Assembly: GCA_965112735.1 (NCBI GenBank)
Contig: OZ218963.1
Span: forward strand, 1,488,001-1,552,000
DNA length: 64,000 nt
DNA from: Phaeosaccion multiseriatum
Taxonomy: Eukaryota > Ochrophyta, other classes
Direction: 5' to 3'
Part shown: piece after piece, positions 8,065-18,810 of the stretch
Layout of the letters: the number at the start of each line of letters is the position of its first letter
How positions within the stretch are numbered: position 1 is the stretch's first letter
Translations under genes and position numbers: made by a program
The notes under the pieces: generated by a model
What the model was told of the DNA's origin: nothing
Databases searched by the model: none
Seen by the model: the letters and a program-made list of their open reading frames with translations, nothing else

Positions 8065-9651
8065 ATGGCGGATTCTCCCACCAGTGTGGTCCCGAGTGGT
8101 GTTCTGACTCGCGCCCAGCGCGCTGCCGCTGAGGAAACGCGGGCTGCAGGCGAGGCAACAGCGACGGTCACGCCCCCATCTACGCCTCGTACGTCAGGAT
8201 TTCTCCAGCGTCTCTCTGGTGGTCTCACTGGGCTCCTCTCTCGGCAGTCGGCGGCCCTATCGGCGGCTGACGAGGCGGAGGTGGACGCTCAGGCTGAGCG
8301 GGATGTGGACCGGGTTATCCAGGCGGGCGATCTGCATGCTGCTGCCCTCGAGGCTGATGCCGCGGAGGAGGAGGAGGAGGAGAATTCGGAGGAGGAGGAG
8401 GAGGAGGAGGAGGCGGAGGAAGGGACGGCTTCGGCGGCAGCGGGGATGGCAGGGGGTACTGTGGGCGCTGTGGCAGACGGCAGGGCTGCGCCTGACGGGT
8501 TGGGGGTGCAGCAGCGGTTGCTAGCGGCTCAGATGTTGGGGCTGCAGCAGCAGATGGCCAGTTTGCATCTCCAAGCCTTGCCGACCGGTGGCCCTGTACT
8601 GGGGGGGGGGGTGCAGACGATTCGGAGCTTGCCCGCTAAACTCTCTCTCATGCCCCCGCTCACCTGGGGCCTGACGCACCGGGCCACGTTGGAGGTCTTC
8701 TCCAAGTGGATGCAGCAGCTGGAGTCCTGGGGCTACATGCGGCACGGGGAGGTGAAGGAAGAGCAGTGGGTGGAGGTGCAGCGTCTCATGACTGAGGGTT
8801 TCTCGGTGATGGAGCGGAGTAAGCTCGAGACAGCGGTGAGGGTGGAGAGGTCTGCACCTGACACTCCGCCTTTCTACCACGCGGCCGTGAGGGCGCTATT
8901 CCGGTTCTTTCACACGGTCGAGCTGCAGAACGCCGCGGTGGTACGGAGCCTGGTGACGTCCGAGTTGACGGGCTGCATGGAGTCCAATCTCAAGCTGGTG
9001 ACGGGGGTGTATCAGGTTAACGGCCTCAGGGCCTTGTTGGCGCAGGTCGGCGGCGATGCGCTGGCCGCCCTCGTGGATCAGGAGGGGATGGCGGTTCTGG
9101 AGGCTCAAGCCATGCATCGGCGCAGGGGCATCAGTCCGCAGTCGCTCACCAACGCCATCCTGCAGGAGGTGAACATGGCGGTGGCACACAAGCACTCCTG
9201 GGCGGCCTTGGGGACTATGTTGGAGCGGAAGTGCCCCCAGGAGTTCGAGCAGGTGCTCATGGACCACAGCCAGTTGTCGTGCGGGGGTGGCGGTCGTGGC
9301 GGTGGTGGTGGGGGCGGTGGGGGTGGCAGGCCTGGGAGGGAGAGCATGGACATCAACGCCGTGGATCTGCCGGCTTCTGCTGCCGCTACCACCTCCATGG
9401 CGGCATCGGGTGCCACCCCGCAGACTGTGGGGGCCGTGGTGCCGGCTCTGCACGCGCCGGCGGATCGCTGCTATGGGTGTGGTCAGACAGGGCACTTCCG
9501 TTTTGGGTGTAATGTGGTGCCCCCAACCCCGGGTCTGAAGCGCGCGTTGATGAAGCAATTGAAGCGGAAGCTGGCGGAGGACCCGGATTTCGACGCCATC
9601 TCCGAGATGGTTAGGGGCGTGCAGGCAGAGGCAGCGGGTGGTCTGTTGTGA
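8065..9651 (+). CDS. gag: Gag of element C, ending in UGA
   Basis: 528 residues from the first ATG (CCCATGGCG; the frame opens slightly earlier with GTG at 8032). An acidic Glu-rich stretch lies near residues 105-125. The central helical part resembles a capsid, a Gly-rich stretch lies near 408-425, and a canonical CX2CX4HX4C zinc knuckle lies at 469-482 (CYGC..TGH....C). It packages element RNA in cytoplasmic particles. The frame ends at TGA 9649-9651 but continues open in the same frame for 2 kb, and the TGA is followed by a strong hairpin, so Gag-Pol is probably made by stop readthrough. Confidence 0.88.
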   Translation: MADSPTSVVPSGVLTRAQRAAAEETRAAGEATATVTPPSTPRTSGFLQRLSGGLTGLLSRQSAALSAADEAEVDAQAERDVDRVIQAGDLHAAALEADAAEEEEEENSEEEEEEEEAEEGTASAAAGMAGGTVGAVADGRAAPDGLGVQQRLLAAQMLGLQQQMASLHLQALPTGGPVLGGGVQTIRSLPAKLSLMPPLTWGLTHRATLEVFSKWMQQLESWGYMRHGEVKEEQWVEVQRLMTEGFSVMERSKLETAVRVERSAPDTPPFYHAAVRALFRFFHTVELQNAAVVRSLVTSELTGCMESNLKLVTGVYQVNGLRALLAQVGGDALAALVDQEGMAVLEAQAMHRRRGISPQSLTNAILQEVNMAVAHKHSWAALGTMLERKCPQEFEQVLMDHSQLSCGGGGRGGGGGGGGGGRPGRESMDINAVDLPASAAATTSMAASGATPQTVGAVVPALHAPADRCYGCGQTGHFRFGCNVVPPTPGLKRALMKQLKRKLAEDPDFDAISEMVRGVQAEAAGGLL

Positions 9652-9688
9652 CGATGCCCCGCCGCTACAGAGTCGGTAGCAGCGGGGC
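9649..9688 (+). promoter_or_regulatory. UGA stop with downstream hairpin (candidate readthrough signal)
   Basis: TGA is followed by CGAT and then a hairpin: GCCCCGCCGCT (9656-9666), an 11-base loop, and AGCAGCGGGGC (9678-9688). Ten of 11 pairs form, with one C-A mismatch. Element F has TGA-CGGT-hairpin at the same place, with different but equally strong pairing. The two have diverged elsewhere, which suggests selection for a structured stop-codon context. Confidence 0.75.
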
Positions 9689-11645
9689 CCGGAGCCCTGG
9701 GGCGGGGGGGGGTGGTAACGGCAAGTAGTAGGGCAGTAGATACGGGAGTTAGAGAGGGTAACAAATCACATAATGTAACACCTCATCGAGCTTGTGTATC
9801 GTCTCCCTTCAGCTTGCTAGCCACACCTCCTCCCTCCCCGAGGGGCGAGATTCACACAGTTGACAGCGGTAGGCACGTCGACAGCGGTAGGGGGTGGGTT
9901 GACGGTGATGGGGTGGAGCAGAAGGCGGAGAAGGCGAAGGAGGAGGAGGAGGAGGCGGCGGTGTGGGGTGCGGTAGGGGGCATGCCGTTGTGGCGGCAGC
10001 GAGCTTGCCGTGAGCCACGCCTTCCGCACCATATGCTGCGTATAGGGCGGCGGAAGCAGCAAGCGCTCACTCTGCGCGCAACAGCTGACGCCGCACGGGC
10101 TCGGGCGGCCGCGTTCCTACGTTGCGCAGTGGGGCTCCCAGCCGCTGGGGGTGCAGTCGAGGGTGCGGCCGTTGGAGGGTTGAGGGCTGCCCCGCTCCCG
10201 TTGGTGGCGGTGGAGGCGGAGGCAGAGGCGGAGGAGGTGGAGGTGGAGGAGGAGGAGGAGGATGAGGAGGAGGAGGCGGAGGAGGAGGCGGAGGAGCAGC
10301 AGGAGGAGGCAGCTGACGCAGTAACGGCAGCGGCACCGGAGGGGCCGGAGGAGGAGGAGGAGGAGGAGGAGGAGGAGGAGGAGGAGGCGGAGGAGCAGCA
10401 GGAGGAGGCAGCTGACGCAGTAACGGCAGCGGCACCGGAGGGGCCGGAGGAGGAGGAGGAGGAGGAGGAGGAGGAGGAGGAGGCGGAGGAGCAGCAGGAG
10501 GAGGCAGCTGACGCAGTACCGGCAGCGGCACAGGAGGGACCGGAGGAGGAGGAGGAGGAGGAGGCGGAGGAGGAGGAGGAGGAGACGGAGGAGGAGGAGG
10601 AGGCAGCTGCCGCAGTGACGGCGGAGGCACCGGAGGGGCAGGAGAAGGAAGAGGCTCAGAAGGCGAAGGCAGAGGAGACGGAGGAGGAGGCGGAGGAGGA
10701 GGAGGAGGAGGAGGAGGAGGAGGAGGAGGCGGAGGAGAAGGAGGAGGCGGAGGAGGAGGAGAAGGAAGAGGCTCAGAAGGCGACGGAGGAGGAGAAACCA
10801 ATGTCGGAGGGGCTGGAGGCGGAGGAAGAGGCGAAGGAGGCTAAGGAGGAGCCGACGGAGACGGTGGCGGATTACGGGCACGAGGCTCGACAGACTGGTG
10901 CAGCAGCCGATGCAGCAATAGCAGCAGCGCTCTTTGGGGCTGAGCTGCAGGCAGAGGTTGAGGCCGCTGCACAGGGGCCGGCATGCGGGCTGGTGGGGGC
11001 GACGGCGGAGGCACAGCGGCGGGTCTGGAGGGCCCGACAGGTGGTGGTCATGCGGCGGTGGCGTGAAGGGCATGTGTTCCGCTGCCCTGCGTCTGCGGCT
11101 GCTGACGTGCCCCGGGGGGTCATGGCTCTACCGCTCGGGGTCCCTCCATGGGAACAGTCTCTCCGTGACCCCAGCCTGCTTCGGGAGTGGGTGTGGGCGG
11201 CGCAGGAGTGGGTGATCAGCGACGCACAGACAGCTACGCAAGCTGCACAGCGCTGGGCGGCAGAGTGCGCGGCCGCTCAAGCGCGGGTGCTGACGTGGGC
11301 GGCCGAAACGTTTGTGATTCCGCCGGCTGGCCGTCGCGTGCCTTCGGGGGTGGGGGTTGGGCCTTCAGCCGCGACGGCAGGGCGTTCTGCTCTGCTGGTC
11401 GACGACTGCGATGATTTCGACGCGCTGCTCGCGGAGCACGTCACCCTGCTGCCGGAGTGTAGTGGTGCTCTTCCTGCATTGTCTCCGACGGCGAAGGCGT
11501 GTCGAGCAGCGGCGCTCCTGGCACCAGCTGCCGAATCGGTGGAGAGGGAGTGCGTCAGTGGGTGCTCTCTGAGTGCGGAGCGGGAGCCCTGTGAGGTGTG
11601 CGTGCAGCGAGCGAGGGTGGAGATGGCGGCGCTCTCAGTTACTGA
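9652..11645 (+). CDS. pol: Pol N-terminal extension of element C (acidic, Cys cluster)
   Basis: Same frame as Gag after the UGA. About 665 residues are open until the TRIM insertion at 11646. The first part is basic/Gly-rich. Residues encoded by 10200-10860 are an almost continuous Glu-rich track made of imperfect GGA/GAG repeats, with repeated AEEQQEEAADAV units. A Cys-rich motif near 11540-11620 (C-x3-C ... PCEVCVQRA) recurs in F as ECDMCEGCVQRA, so it may bind zinc. The role of this extension is unknown; it lies where a Gag-Pol linker would be. The frame resumes at 13129. Confidence 0.75.
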
Positions 11646-11869
11646 TGTAAAGAGTCACGTTGCTCTCCACCTAGGATAGGAGTAGCCGCATGGACAAGGT
11701 AATAGCAACCCCAAAGCCAGCCTGGCAGCCAGCCTTGTCTCTATTAGCTTTATCCGTGAGCCATCCTAAACGACCAACCTGCTGGGAGGTGAGTGAGAAA
11801 CGGGCCACGCACCGTTTCTCACAGTATTTGCCTGGGCCTGGGCCATTGACATAAAACTGACTTTCAACA
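11646..11869 (-). repeat. 3' LTR of the TRIM
   Basis: 224 bp, in element orientation TGTTGAAAGTCA ... GACTCTTTACA. Differs from the partner at a few bases (for example CACAGT versus CACCGT). Confidence 0.9.
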
Positions 11870-12376
11870 TCCCCGTCAGCCATCCCTGCACTTCTAACAT
11901 CCCCCTGAACTAAACTATTGCGTGTCCCCACGCAACTCAAAGCGGGTTCGCCTACTAAAGCTCGACTTGTAGCAAAAGCCTCCATGTTGCTTCCAATAAA
12001 AACGGATGAGAAATATGCAAAACTCACCCAGGTGTGTGCGACCGCTCCTCCAACACACACCCTCCTGTATTGGTGAGAAAACCCCACGACTCAAACTCAC
12101 CCACACAGGCTCACGGATGAGAACATCCCATGACTCAAACTCACCCGCGCAATTCTCTATCTCCACTCCTACTCGCCACCAGCGTTGCCAAAGCCTCGTT
12201 GCGCACCACTAATGCTGACTGCTCAAGTGTTTACTGGTGTGCCTACAAGGCACCCAGACAGTCCCTAAAGCAGCCTTGCGAGTATCCTTCTCTGTCTCCC
12301 GCCAAGCTCCGTGCAACAGCAACAGCCGCGCTGCTGCCACACTCGAAAGCCGTGCCCGCTGTAGGGCACCGCTCTC

Positions 12377-12830
12377 GGCAATTCTCTATCTCCACGGCCC
12401 ACCAAGCTCCAGCAGCAATTTCCGTGCAACAGCAACATCCGTGCTGCTGCCACACGCGAAAGCCATGCCCGCTGACTAAGGCACCACTCCCGGCAATTCT
12501 CTATCTCCACGGCCCATCAAGCTCCAGCAGCAATTTCCGTGCAACAGCAACATCCGTGCTGCTGCCACACTCGAAAGCCGTGCCCGCTGTAAGGCACCGC
12601 TCCCGGCAATTCTCTATCTCCACGGCCCACCAAGCTCCAGCAGCAATTTCCGTGTAACAGCAACATCCGTGCTGCTGCCACACTCGAAAGCCATGCCCGC
12701 TGTAAGGCACCGCTCCCGGCAATTCTCCATCTCCACTGCCCACCAAGCTCCAGCAGCAATTTCCGTGTAACAGCAACATCCGTACTGCTGCCACACTCGA
12801 AAGCCATGCCCGCTGTAAGGCACCGCTCCC
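12377..12830. repeat. 113-bp tandem array inside the TRIM
   Basis: Four units begin GGCAATTCTC at 12377, 12492, 12605 and 12718, with lengths of 115, 113, 113 and 113 bp. Each contains CCAAGCTCCAGCAGC and a CACACTCGAAAGCC block. No reading frame is conserved through them. Confidence 0.9.
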
Positions 12831-12895
12831 GGCAAACTCAAAGCTACCGAGCTGCTGCCTGAGCCTCTTGGCCAAGGTCAGCTGCCTTCGGGATT

Positions 12896-13128
12896 CTTTG
12901 GGGTTGTAAAGAGTCACGTTGCTCTCCACCTAGGATAGGAGTAGCCGCATGGACAAGGTAATAGCAACCCCAAAGCCAGCCTGGCAGCCAGCCTTGTCTC
13001 TATTAGCTTTATCCGTGAGCCATCCTAAACGACCAACCTGCTGGGAGGTGAGTGAGAAACGGGCCACGCACCGTTTCTCACCGTATTTGCCTGGGCCTGG
13101 GCCATTGACATAATACTGACTTTCAACA
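12896..13128 (-). repeat. 5' LTR of the TRIM with adjoining ACCCCAAAG site
   Basis: The LTR is 12905-13128. In minus orientation the next nine bases (12904-12896) are ACCCCAAAG. Their complement CTTTGGGGT lies in the LTR (12975-12967), 62 bases from the LTR end and 30 bases after TAATAGAG. This is the same layout as in C, D and F. Confidence 0.85.
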
Positions 13129-13826
13129 CTGACGATACAGGGGCAGCGTATCTGCGGCGGGAGGCGAGGCGGAAGCAGATTGAGATGACGCTGGCGATTA
13201 AGCAGACAGGGCGTACCGGGGTGACGGTCAACCCGCGTGGGCATACGGTATCAGTGGTGCTTCAGTCTGCCCTTCAATTGCGCGAGCAGCTGTCACGGGC
13301 TCCGGTGTCGCTCACGGTGCAGGCCTTGGTGGACACCGGCGCCACTCACACGTGTGCCTCACGTGCGACCTTTGATCGTGGCGTCGCCGCAGGGGTCTTT
13401 CAGGTGCGCGATTTGGCGGAGGAGCGAGTGGCAGTTCGGTACGCCACGACTCAGGCCGCTACTTCAGCCTCGCTCGGTCGGGTGTGGGTGCAAATCGCCC
13501 TCACGCCTACGTGTCAGCCGGTGGTGGCCATGTGGGTAGTGGAACACCTCGCCCGTCCCTTGATATTAGGCCAAGACGTGCTCACAATGGTGGGGGCGGT
13601 TACTGACCACAAGGTTCATCAGCTGTACGTGCATCCTACGGAGGCGAGTTCTTCGTCGTCGGAGCCGCGGTCGGAGGCGAGTTCTTCGTCGTCGGAGCCG
13701 CGGTCGGAGGTTAACGACACCATCGCCGTGGCCGCTGTCAGCTCGGGGGAGTGTCAGGTGCTGGCGACTGAGGCACTCCGACTCGCCCCGGGCGGCAAGG
13801 CCGCGCTCGTGCTGGCGGTGGACGGG
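13129..13826 (+). CDS. pol: Protease region of element C Pol
   Basis: Continues the frame broken at 11645 (the region is open from about 13133, first ATG 13185). The aspartic protease motif is ALVDTGATHTC, with the catalytic Asp codon at about 13330. A downstream LILGQDVL (ILG) flap-side motif is present, as in Ty3-type proteases. A short SSSSSEPRSEA repeat follows. It cleaves Gag-Pol. The frame is cut at 13827 by a palindromic MITE and resumes at 13924; the 97-bp shift accounts exactly for the change of frame. Confidence 0.88.
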
Positions 13827-13918
13827 TGTTACGATATAAGGCATCCCAATATGCCTTCAGTATTATCCAAACGTTTGGATAATACTGAAGGCATATTGGG
13901 ATGCCTTATATCGTAACA
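13827..13918. mobile_element. Family-3 palindromic MITE (92 bp)
   Basis: A perfect 92-bp palindrome TGTTACGATATAAGG ... CGTAACA, centred between 13872 and 13873. It is flanked by the 5-bp duplication ACGGG (13822-13826, 13919-13923). Other copies are at 53210-53301 (TSD CCCCT) and at the ends of the 59030-59362 element (TSD AGGTG). As RNA it would form a hairpin of about 46 bp. Confidence 0.95.
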
Positions 13919-16900
13919 ACGGGGGCGTCGCAGGCGGGCGTCTCAGTGTGGAGTTGGGTGCCCACGGGTCGTTGCAGGCGCAGCAGGAGGCGTTGTGGTG
14001 GCTGAATCACGAGCAAGTCCTGGTGAGTCGTGCGGCGTGCGTGGTCGGTGCCACGCAGCAGTGGAGCATCGGTATACACAATCAGCATAATGAGACGATC
14101 GTCGTGGTCCCTGGGCAGGCTGTGGGCGTGGGCACGTATCTGCTGGCGGAGGAGGATCGGCGAGCAGCGGTGGAGGTGGCGTTATGTGAGCCGGCGCCTC
14201 TTGGTGCGCAGTGCACGCCGCTAGGGGCCCTTCGTCCGCTCCCGCGTCGATGGGCACGCTGGGGTGCGTCTCGTGCTGTGGTCGGTGGCGAGGAGCGTGG
14301 TGGTGGTGTCGGTGGCGGAAGTGCAGCAGCAGCCGGAGGAGGAGGAGGAGGAGATGGCGGAGGAGGCGGAGGCGAAGGAGGAGGAGGAGGAGGAGGAGAT
14401 GGCGGAGGCGGCGAAGGTGGAGGAGGAGGAGGCAACGACGGAGCGCCCCGACAGGCGTGGCTCGAGGCTGTGGCTTTGCGTGAGCGCTGGGGACGCGAGA
14501 CAGTGGCCTCCGAGCTGGTCGATGGGCCTGAGGATGTTTGTGCAGCAGCAGCCGGAGGAGGAGGAGGAGGAGGAGATGGTGGAGGAGGCGGAGGCGAAGG
14601 AGGAGGAGGAGGAGGAGGAGATGGCGGAGGCGGCGAAGGTGGAGGAGGAGGAGGCAACGACGGAGCGCCCCGACAGGCGTGGCTCGAGGCTGTGGCTTTG
14701 CGTGAGCGATGGGGACGCGAGACAGTGGCCTCCGAGCTGGTCGATGGGCCTGAGGATGTTTTCCGCCCTGTGCCGCTGGGGCCCGTGGCTCTGGGAGCCG
14801 TCCGTGCTCCGGTAGTGCAGGCAGTGCGGCCCGTGACGAGGGAGTCGGGCAAACACAGGCCCTGCAGGCCTGCTCGACTGGGGCTCGGTCGGGGTCTACG
14901 GGTGGCGAGGCGGCACGTCTCACTCTCAGTGGAGGGGCCTTTTACTGCTGGTCCTTGCATCTTGGCTCGACACGCACGGGCTGTAGCGGCCGCAGCCGCA
15001 GCTGACGGCGGCGGCGGAGGCGCAGCAGTCGCAGGAGGCGGCGCAAGGGGAGGAGGAGGAGGAGGCGGCGGAGGAGCCGCAGGAGGAGGAGCACCTTCCC
15101 TGTGCGTGTCTGAGGCCGCTGTGGCAGCGGTGGACGGGGGGCCCTCAATTGGCGACGCTGGGCCTGGAGGAGGAGGAGGCGATGGAGGAGGAGCCCGCGG
15201 AGACGCAGAAGGAGGCGGAGGAGGGGGAGGAGGAGGAGGCGGAGGAGGAGGAGGAGGAGGAGGAGGAGACGCAGGAGGAGGGGCACCTTCCCTGTGCGTG
15301 TCTGAGGTCGGTGTGGCAGCGGTGGACGGGGGGCCCTCAATTGGCGACGCGGTGACTGGGGAGGTGGAGGTGGTGCCGACCACGGAGTCTCCCCAGGCCG
15401 CCCTGCATGCATTGCAGGATGACGTGACGGCTGGGCAGCAGGTTGAGGCTACTCAGGGCTGTCTGCAGGGCCCGACCTGGACTATCGACGAGCATGGTGC
15501 CTTGACGTTGGGCGGCACGGGTGAGGGACGGCAGGCGGGCACACGGGAGGCCGCTCACAGCTTGATCGTGCGTGAGTGGGCGCCTCGTCTCGCAGCGAGT
15601 GGGCAGGAGCGGCTCCGTACGTGTTTGGCGGCTGCGGAGGTGGGTGCAGTTACGGCTCTCCTGCTCCTCCGCCCACACGTGCAGCAGACGCAAGGGGGCC
15701 TGGAGGGTGTCGATGATGTGGTGGTGGCTCAGTGGTTGGAGCAACTCTTGTCCATGTGGAGCAGTCACTCGTTGCTGAAGCAGGCCGGTGTGGAGACGGA
15801 GCTGAACGCAGCACTGCAGTTGTTTCTCACCATTCGGCGGCTCCTGTGGCAGTGTCGTGCCCTGCGGGCGGAGGTGGGAGGGTTGGCAGGTGGTGAATGT
15901 GTGCAGCAGCAGAGGCGGCGGGCGCAAGCAGCAGTGGCACGGGCCAAATTCTACCGGGCGCAGCTGCCCCAGCACATGCACGCAATGACTATCGGTGATG
16001 AAGGTTGGACAGAAGCGCAGCGGTGGGGCTTGGTGGTGGTGTTGAAGCAGCGAGTAGCGGCCTTCTGCGTGGATGGGAGCGATTACGGCCGCACAGATTC
16101 GGGCCGGTTTGGGTTTCCGTTGCTGGACCCGAAGCAGCCGCCAATTCGGAGTGCGGCACGGCGCTACCCTCCTCCGGTCCGGCGCGGTATTGAGATTGAG
16201 TTGAACAAGATGTTAGCAGCAGAGATCATCCGGCCCAGCACAGCAGCCTGGGCCACTCCACTCATGGCCGTGTTGAAGACGGACGAGCACGGCAACACCA
16301 AGTGCCACGAGGACGGCACTCCGATCGTGCGGATGACGTGTGACCTGTCGCAGCTCAATGACGCGTGCCGCACGGAGGCGCCCGCCATGCCAGTGGTGGA
16401 TGATTTGCTGGCGGAAATGCAGGGGTCTACGGTCTTTTCGGTGATGGACATAATGTCTGGCTACTTCAATGTGCCCATGGCCACCACGGAGGATGAGGAC
16501 ATCTCTACATTTGTTTGCCACAGTGGCACGTACGCCTGGAGAGTCATGCCACAAGGAGCGAAGAATGCACCCGCCACGTTCGTACGCCTTATGAACACGG
16601 TGTTGCAGGGCCTACAGGCATTCGTGGCGTGCTTCGTGGACGACATTGCAGTTTTCTCCGCCACGGTGGATCAGCACATTGGCCAGTTAGACCAAGTTCT
16701 CGGCAGGATGGTGCAGCACAAGCTCAAGCTGGCGCCGAGCAAGGTGGTGTTGGGGGCATCTCAGGTGCGCTTCTGTGGGCATTTGGTGGATAGTGAGGGG
16801 GTGCGGGCCGATCCAGCCAAGTATGCAGCAGTTCGAGCGCTGGCCAAGCCCACTGCGCAATCAGGCAATCAGGTGCGACAGGTCAGGCGATTTGTAGGCA

Positions 16901-18810
16901 TGCTCAGCTACTTCCGCAAATTCATTCCGGCGTTTGCCATGAAGGTGCGGCCGCTCAATGAGCTCTTGCGCAAAGGGGTGGATGTGCGGTCAGCGTGGGG
17001 GCCGAGGCACGACGCGGCGTGGGAGGGGCTCATCGAGGACCTGCTCCGCTCGCCCGCGTTGGCCTTCCCTCACTATGGCTCGGAATCGGTGTTCACGCTC
17101 AGCACCGACGCTTCAGCAGACGGGTTAGGGGGTGTGCTGACGCAGCGGGATGCCGAGGGGGTGGAGCGAGTCGTGACGTTCATCAGTCGTGCCACTACCC
17201 CCACGGAGGCTCGGCTAGGCAGTACGGAGCTCGAGCTCTTGGCGGTGGTTTGGTGTGTGCGCAAGTTGAGCATGTACATTTGCCACCATCCCTGCACGGT
17301 GGTGACGGACCACCAACCCTTGCTGTGGCTGGCGACGCACAAGGACACCAACTCCAAGCCCTTTCGGTGGTATGAACGGCTCTCTGCTCATCATCTCAAG
17401 TTTGTCCACAAACCGGGGCGGGAGCTTGTGGTGCCTGACTGCTTGTCACGCGACCCCTTGCCAGTGACCGAGTGGTGTGATGCGGTGGGAGTGGAGGTGG
17501 CGTTGGTGGATGTGGTGGGTGACACCCTCGCGTTAGGGTGGGAGGATCCGGTGGAAGGTGCGGTGCTGCGGTTTGTTGCCGCGGCGCAGCAGTTGCAAGG
17601 GGAGGCGGTGGCGGCTCAGTCAGTGCCTATGGAGGGACTCTCGTCGGTCACGGCGAGACAGCAAGCGTCGGCAGGTTTGGAGGCGCTGTGCGTGGACAGT
17701 GTGGCGATCGCGGCACCAGGCGGCTTCGGGTCGGCTCGGCTGCAGCACGTGGAGCAGATGCGGCAATGTGGCTGGGCTCCAGTGACCCTGTCCCACATCA
17801 ACGAGAAGAAACGGGTGATAGAGGAGTGGTCTCAGCTGCCGCTGTTTCTCAGCCACGTGCCAGCAGCGCGGTGCACGTACATACGCACGGAGGAGCAGGT
17901 GTGGGACATGCGAGCGGCACTGCGGGAGGCGACAGTGGTGGCCATGGACTCGGAGTGGGCTATACGCACTCCTCCTCGGCCGGCGTCTCTGCTGCAATTG
18001 GGTGTTCAGTATAGCGGCGTCGCCAATTCGGAGCGTGATTGTGGGTTCTGGGTGGATTTGGACAGTTTGAGTGGCAATGGTGGTATGGAGGCGCTGGCGG
18101 CGGTGCTGAGTGAGCTGTGGGGCGACGGGGGGATTATGAAGCTGGCGCATCACTGGAGTCACGACCAGCGTGCCCTAGGGAAGTGGCCGGCGTTGGCGCC
18201 GCATGTGTGGACCATCGCCAACTTGGTCGACACGACGCATTTATTCAAGGAGGTGTGGCCTGAGCACTGCCGTCCCATTGGCTTAGCAGACCTGGTTAGT
18301 ATGTTCCTGCAGCGTTTTATGAGCAAGGAGGAGCAGAAGACGGATTGGACTCAGCGGGAGCTCACTGCGGCCCAGCTCAGCTATGCCTTCGACGATGTGG
18401 CCGCATTACTACAGTTGCTGCCGAAGATGCGGGCTTGTGCAGTTCCGGTGCCGTCTGCGATGGAAGTGAGCGCGGTGGATAGCGGGGTGGCGGGTGTGAC
18501 GCGTGCTGAGATGCGCGCAGGACAGTTCGTCTCTGCCGGGGTGGGGTATTGGGCCGATCGGGAGCACGCCAGTCCACTCTTCATTTTCTCAGCGACCGCT
18601 AAGTCAGTGGAGATGATCGACCTGATCCTTCTTTCTTACCGACATCCCCAGTGGACCTGGACGGAGCTCATGGACGCAGTGGAGCAGTTCAGGGCGCGCT
18701 ATCGGCCGGCCGCGGCGCGGAGGCGTGGCAAGCTGTCACTACCTCGAGCGGTTATGATTGAGAAGACGTGGAGTGCCATCGCCGCAGATACGGGCGGCTA
18801 CTACACCATG
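13919..18810 (+). CDS. pol: RT-RNase H-exonuclease part of element C Pol
   Basis: About 1,630 residues; numbering here is from 13948. First come Gly/Glu-rich repeats (two exact-length 219-bp duplicates). RT motifs are TCDLSQLN, FSVMDIMSGYFN and FVDD (D898-D899); RNase H includes FTLSTDASADG. Then comes a domain with all RNase D/WRN-type motifs: ExoI MDSEW (D1334, E1336), ExoII HHWSHDQ (D1406) and ExoIII YAFDD (Y1479, D1483), preceded by DWTQRELTAAQ. This is a complete DEDDy 3'-5' exonuclease. The frame is cut at 18810 by an LTR, so the integrase is missing. RT copies element RNA; the exonuclease role is unknown (proofreading or end trimming are possible). Confidence 0.93.
14321..14762 (+). 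repeat. In-frame 219-bp tandem duplication
   Basis: Units 14321-14539 and 14540-14762 begin GTGCAGCAGC and end GGATGTTT. The near 219-bp period (73 codons) keeps the frame. The content is Gly/Glu-rich, so expansion by slippage is likely. Confidence 0.85.

Larger units (their letters stand above)
11646..13128 (-). mobile_element. TRIM-like small LTR element inserted in Pol of C
   Basis: 1,483 bp with 224-bp LTRs (11646-11869 and 12905-13128) and a 4-bp target duplication CTGA (11642-11645, 13129-13132). In element orientation (minus), the base after the 5' LTR begins ACCCCAAAG, whose reverse complement lies within the LTR. It has no coding capacity. The inside carries a 113-bp tandem array and a segment shared with the D elements near the 3' LTR. 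It must be moved by another element's enzymes. Removing 1,487 bp restores the Pol frame of C. Confidence 0.93.
7598..18810 (+). mobile_element. LTR retrotransposon C with exonuclease domain (3' truncated)
   Basis: A 200-bp 5' LTR is followed by Gag, a UGA-hairpin junction and a long Pol frame through protease, RT, RNase H and an RNase D-like exonuclease. The element stops abruptly at 18810 where an unrelated LTR begins; the integrase and 3' LTR are missing from this window. Two younger insertions split Pol (11646-13128 and 13827-13918). Removing each with its TSD restores one frame. Protein-level similarity to F (31969-44420) extends along all of Pol, but the DNA has diverged. Confidence 0.9.

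Noticed and set aside
10067-11073. Long minus-strand Pro-, Leu- and Arg-rich ORFs opposite the Glu tract
   Set aside because: They are the reverse frames of GGA/GAG repeats in the Pol extension of C; composition is extreme and has no independent support.
12377-12830. Regular 113-bp repeats considered as a CRISPR array
   Set aside because: Units are tandem without unique spacers, lie inside a TRIM, and the genome is eukaryotic.
14082-15383. 433-codon minus-strand Pro/Ser-rich ORF
   Set aside because: Antisense of the Gly/Glu repeats in element C Pol, which has clear domains on the plus strand.
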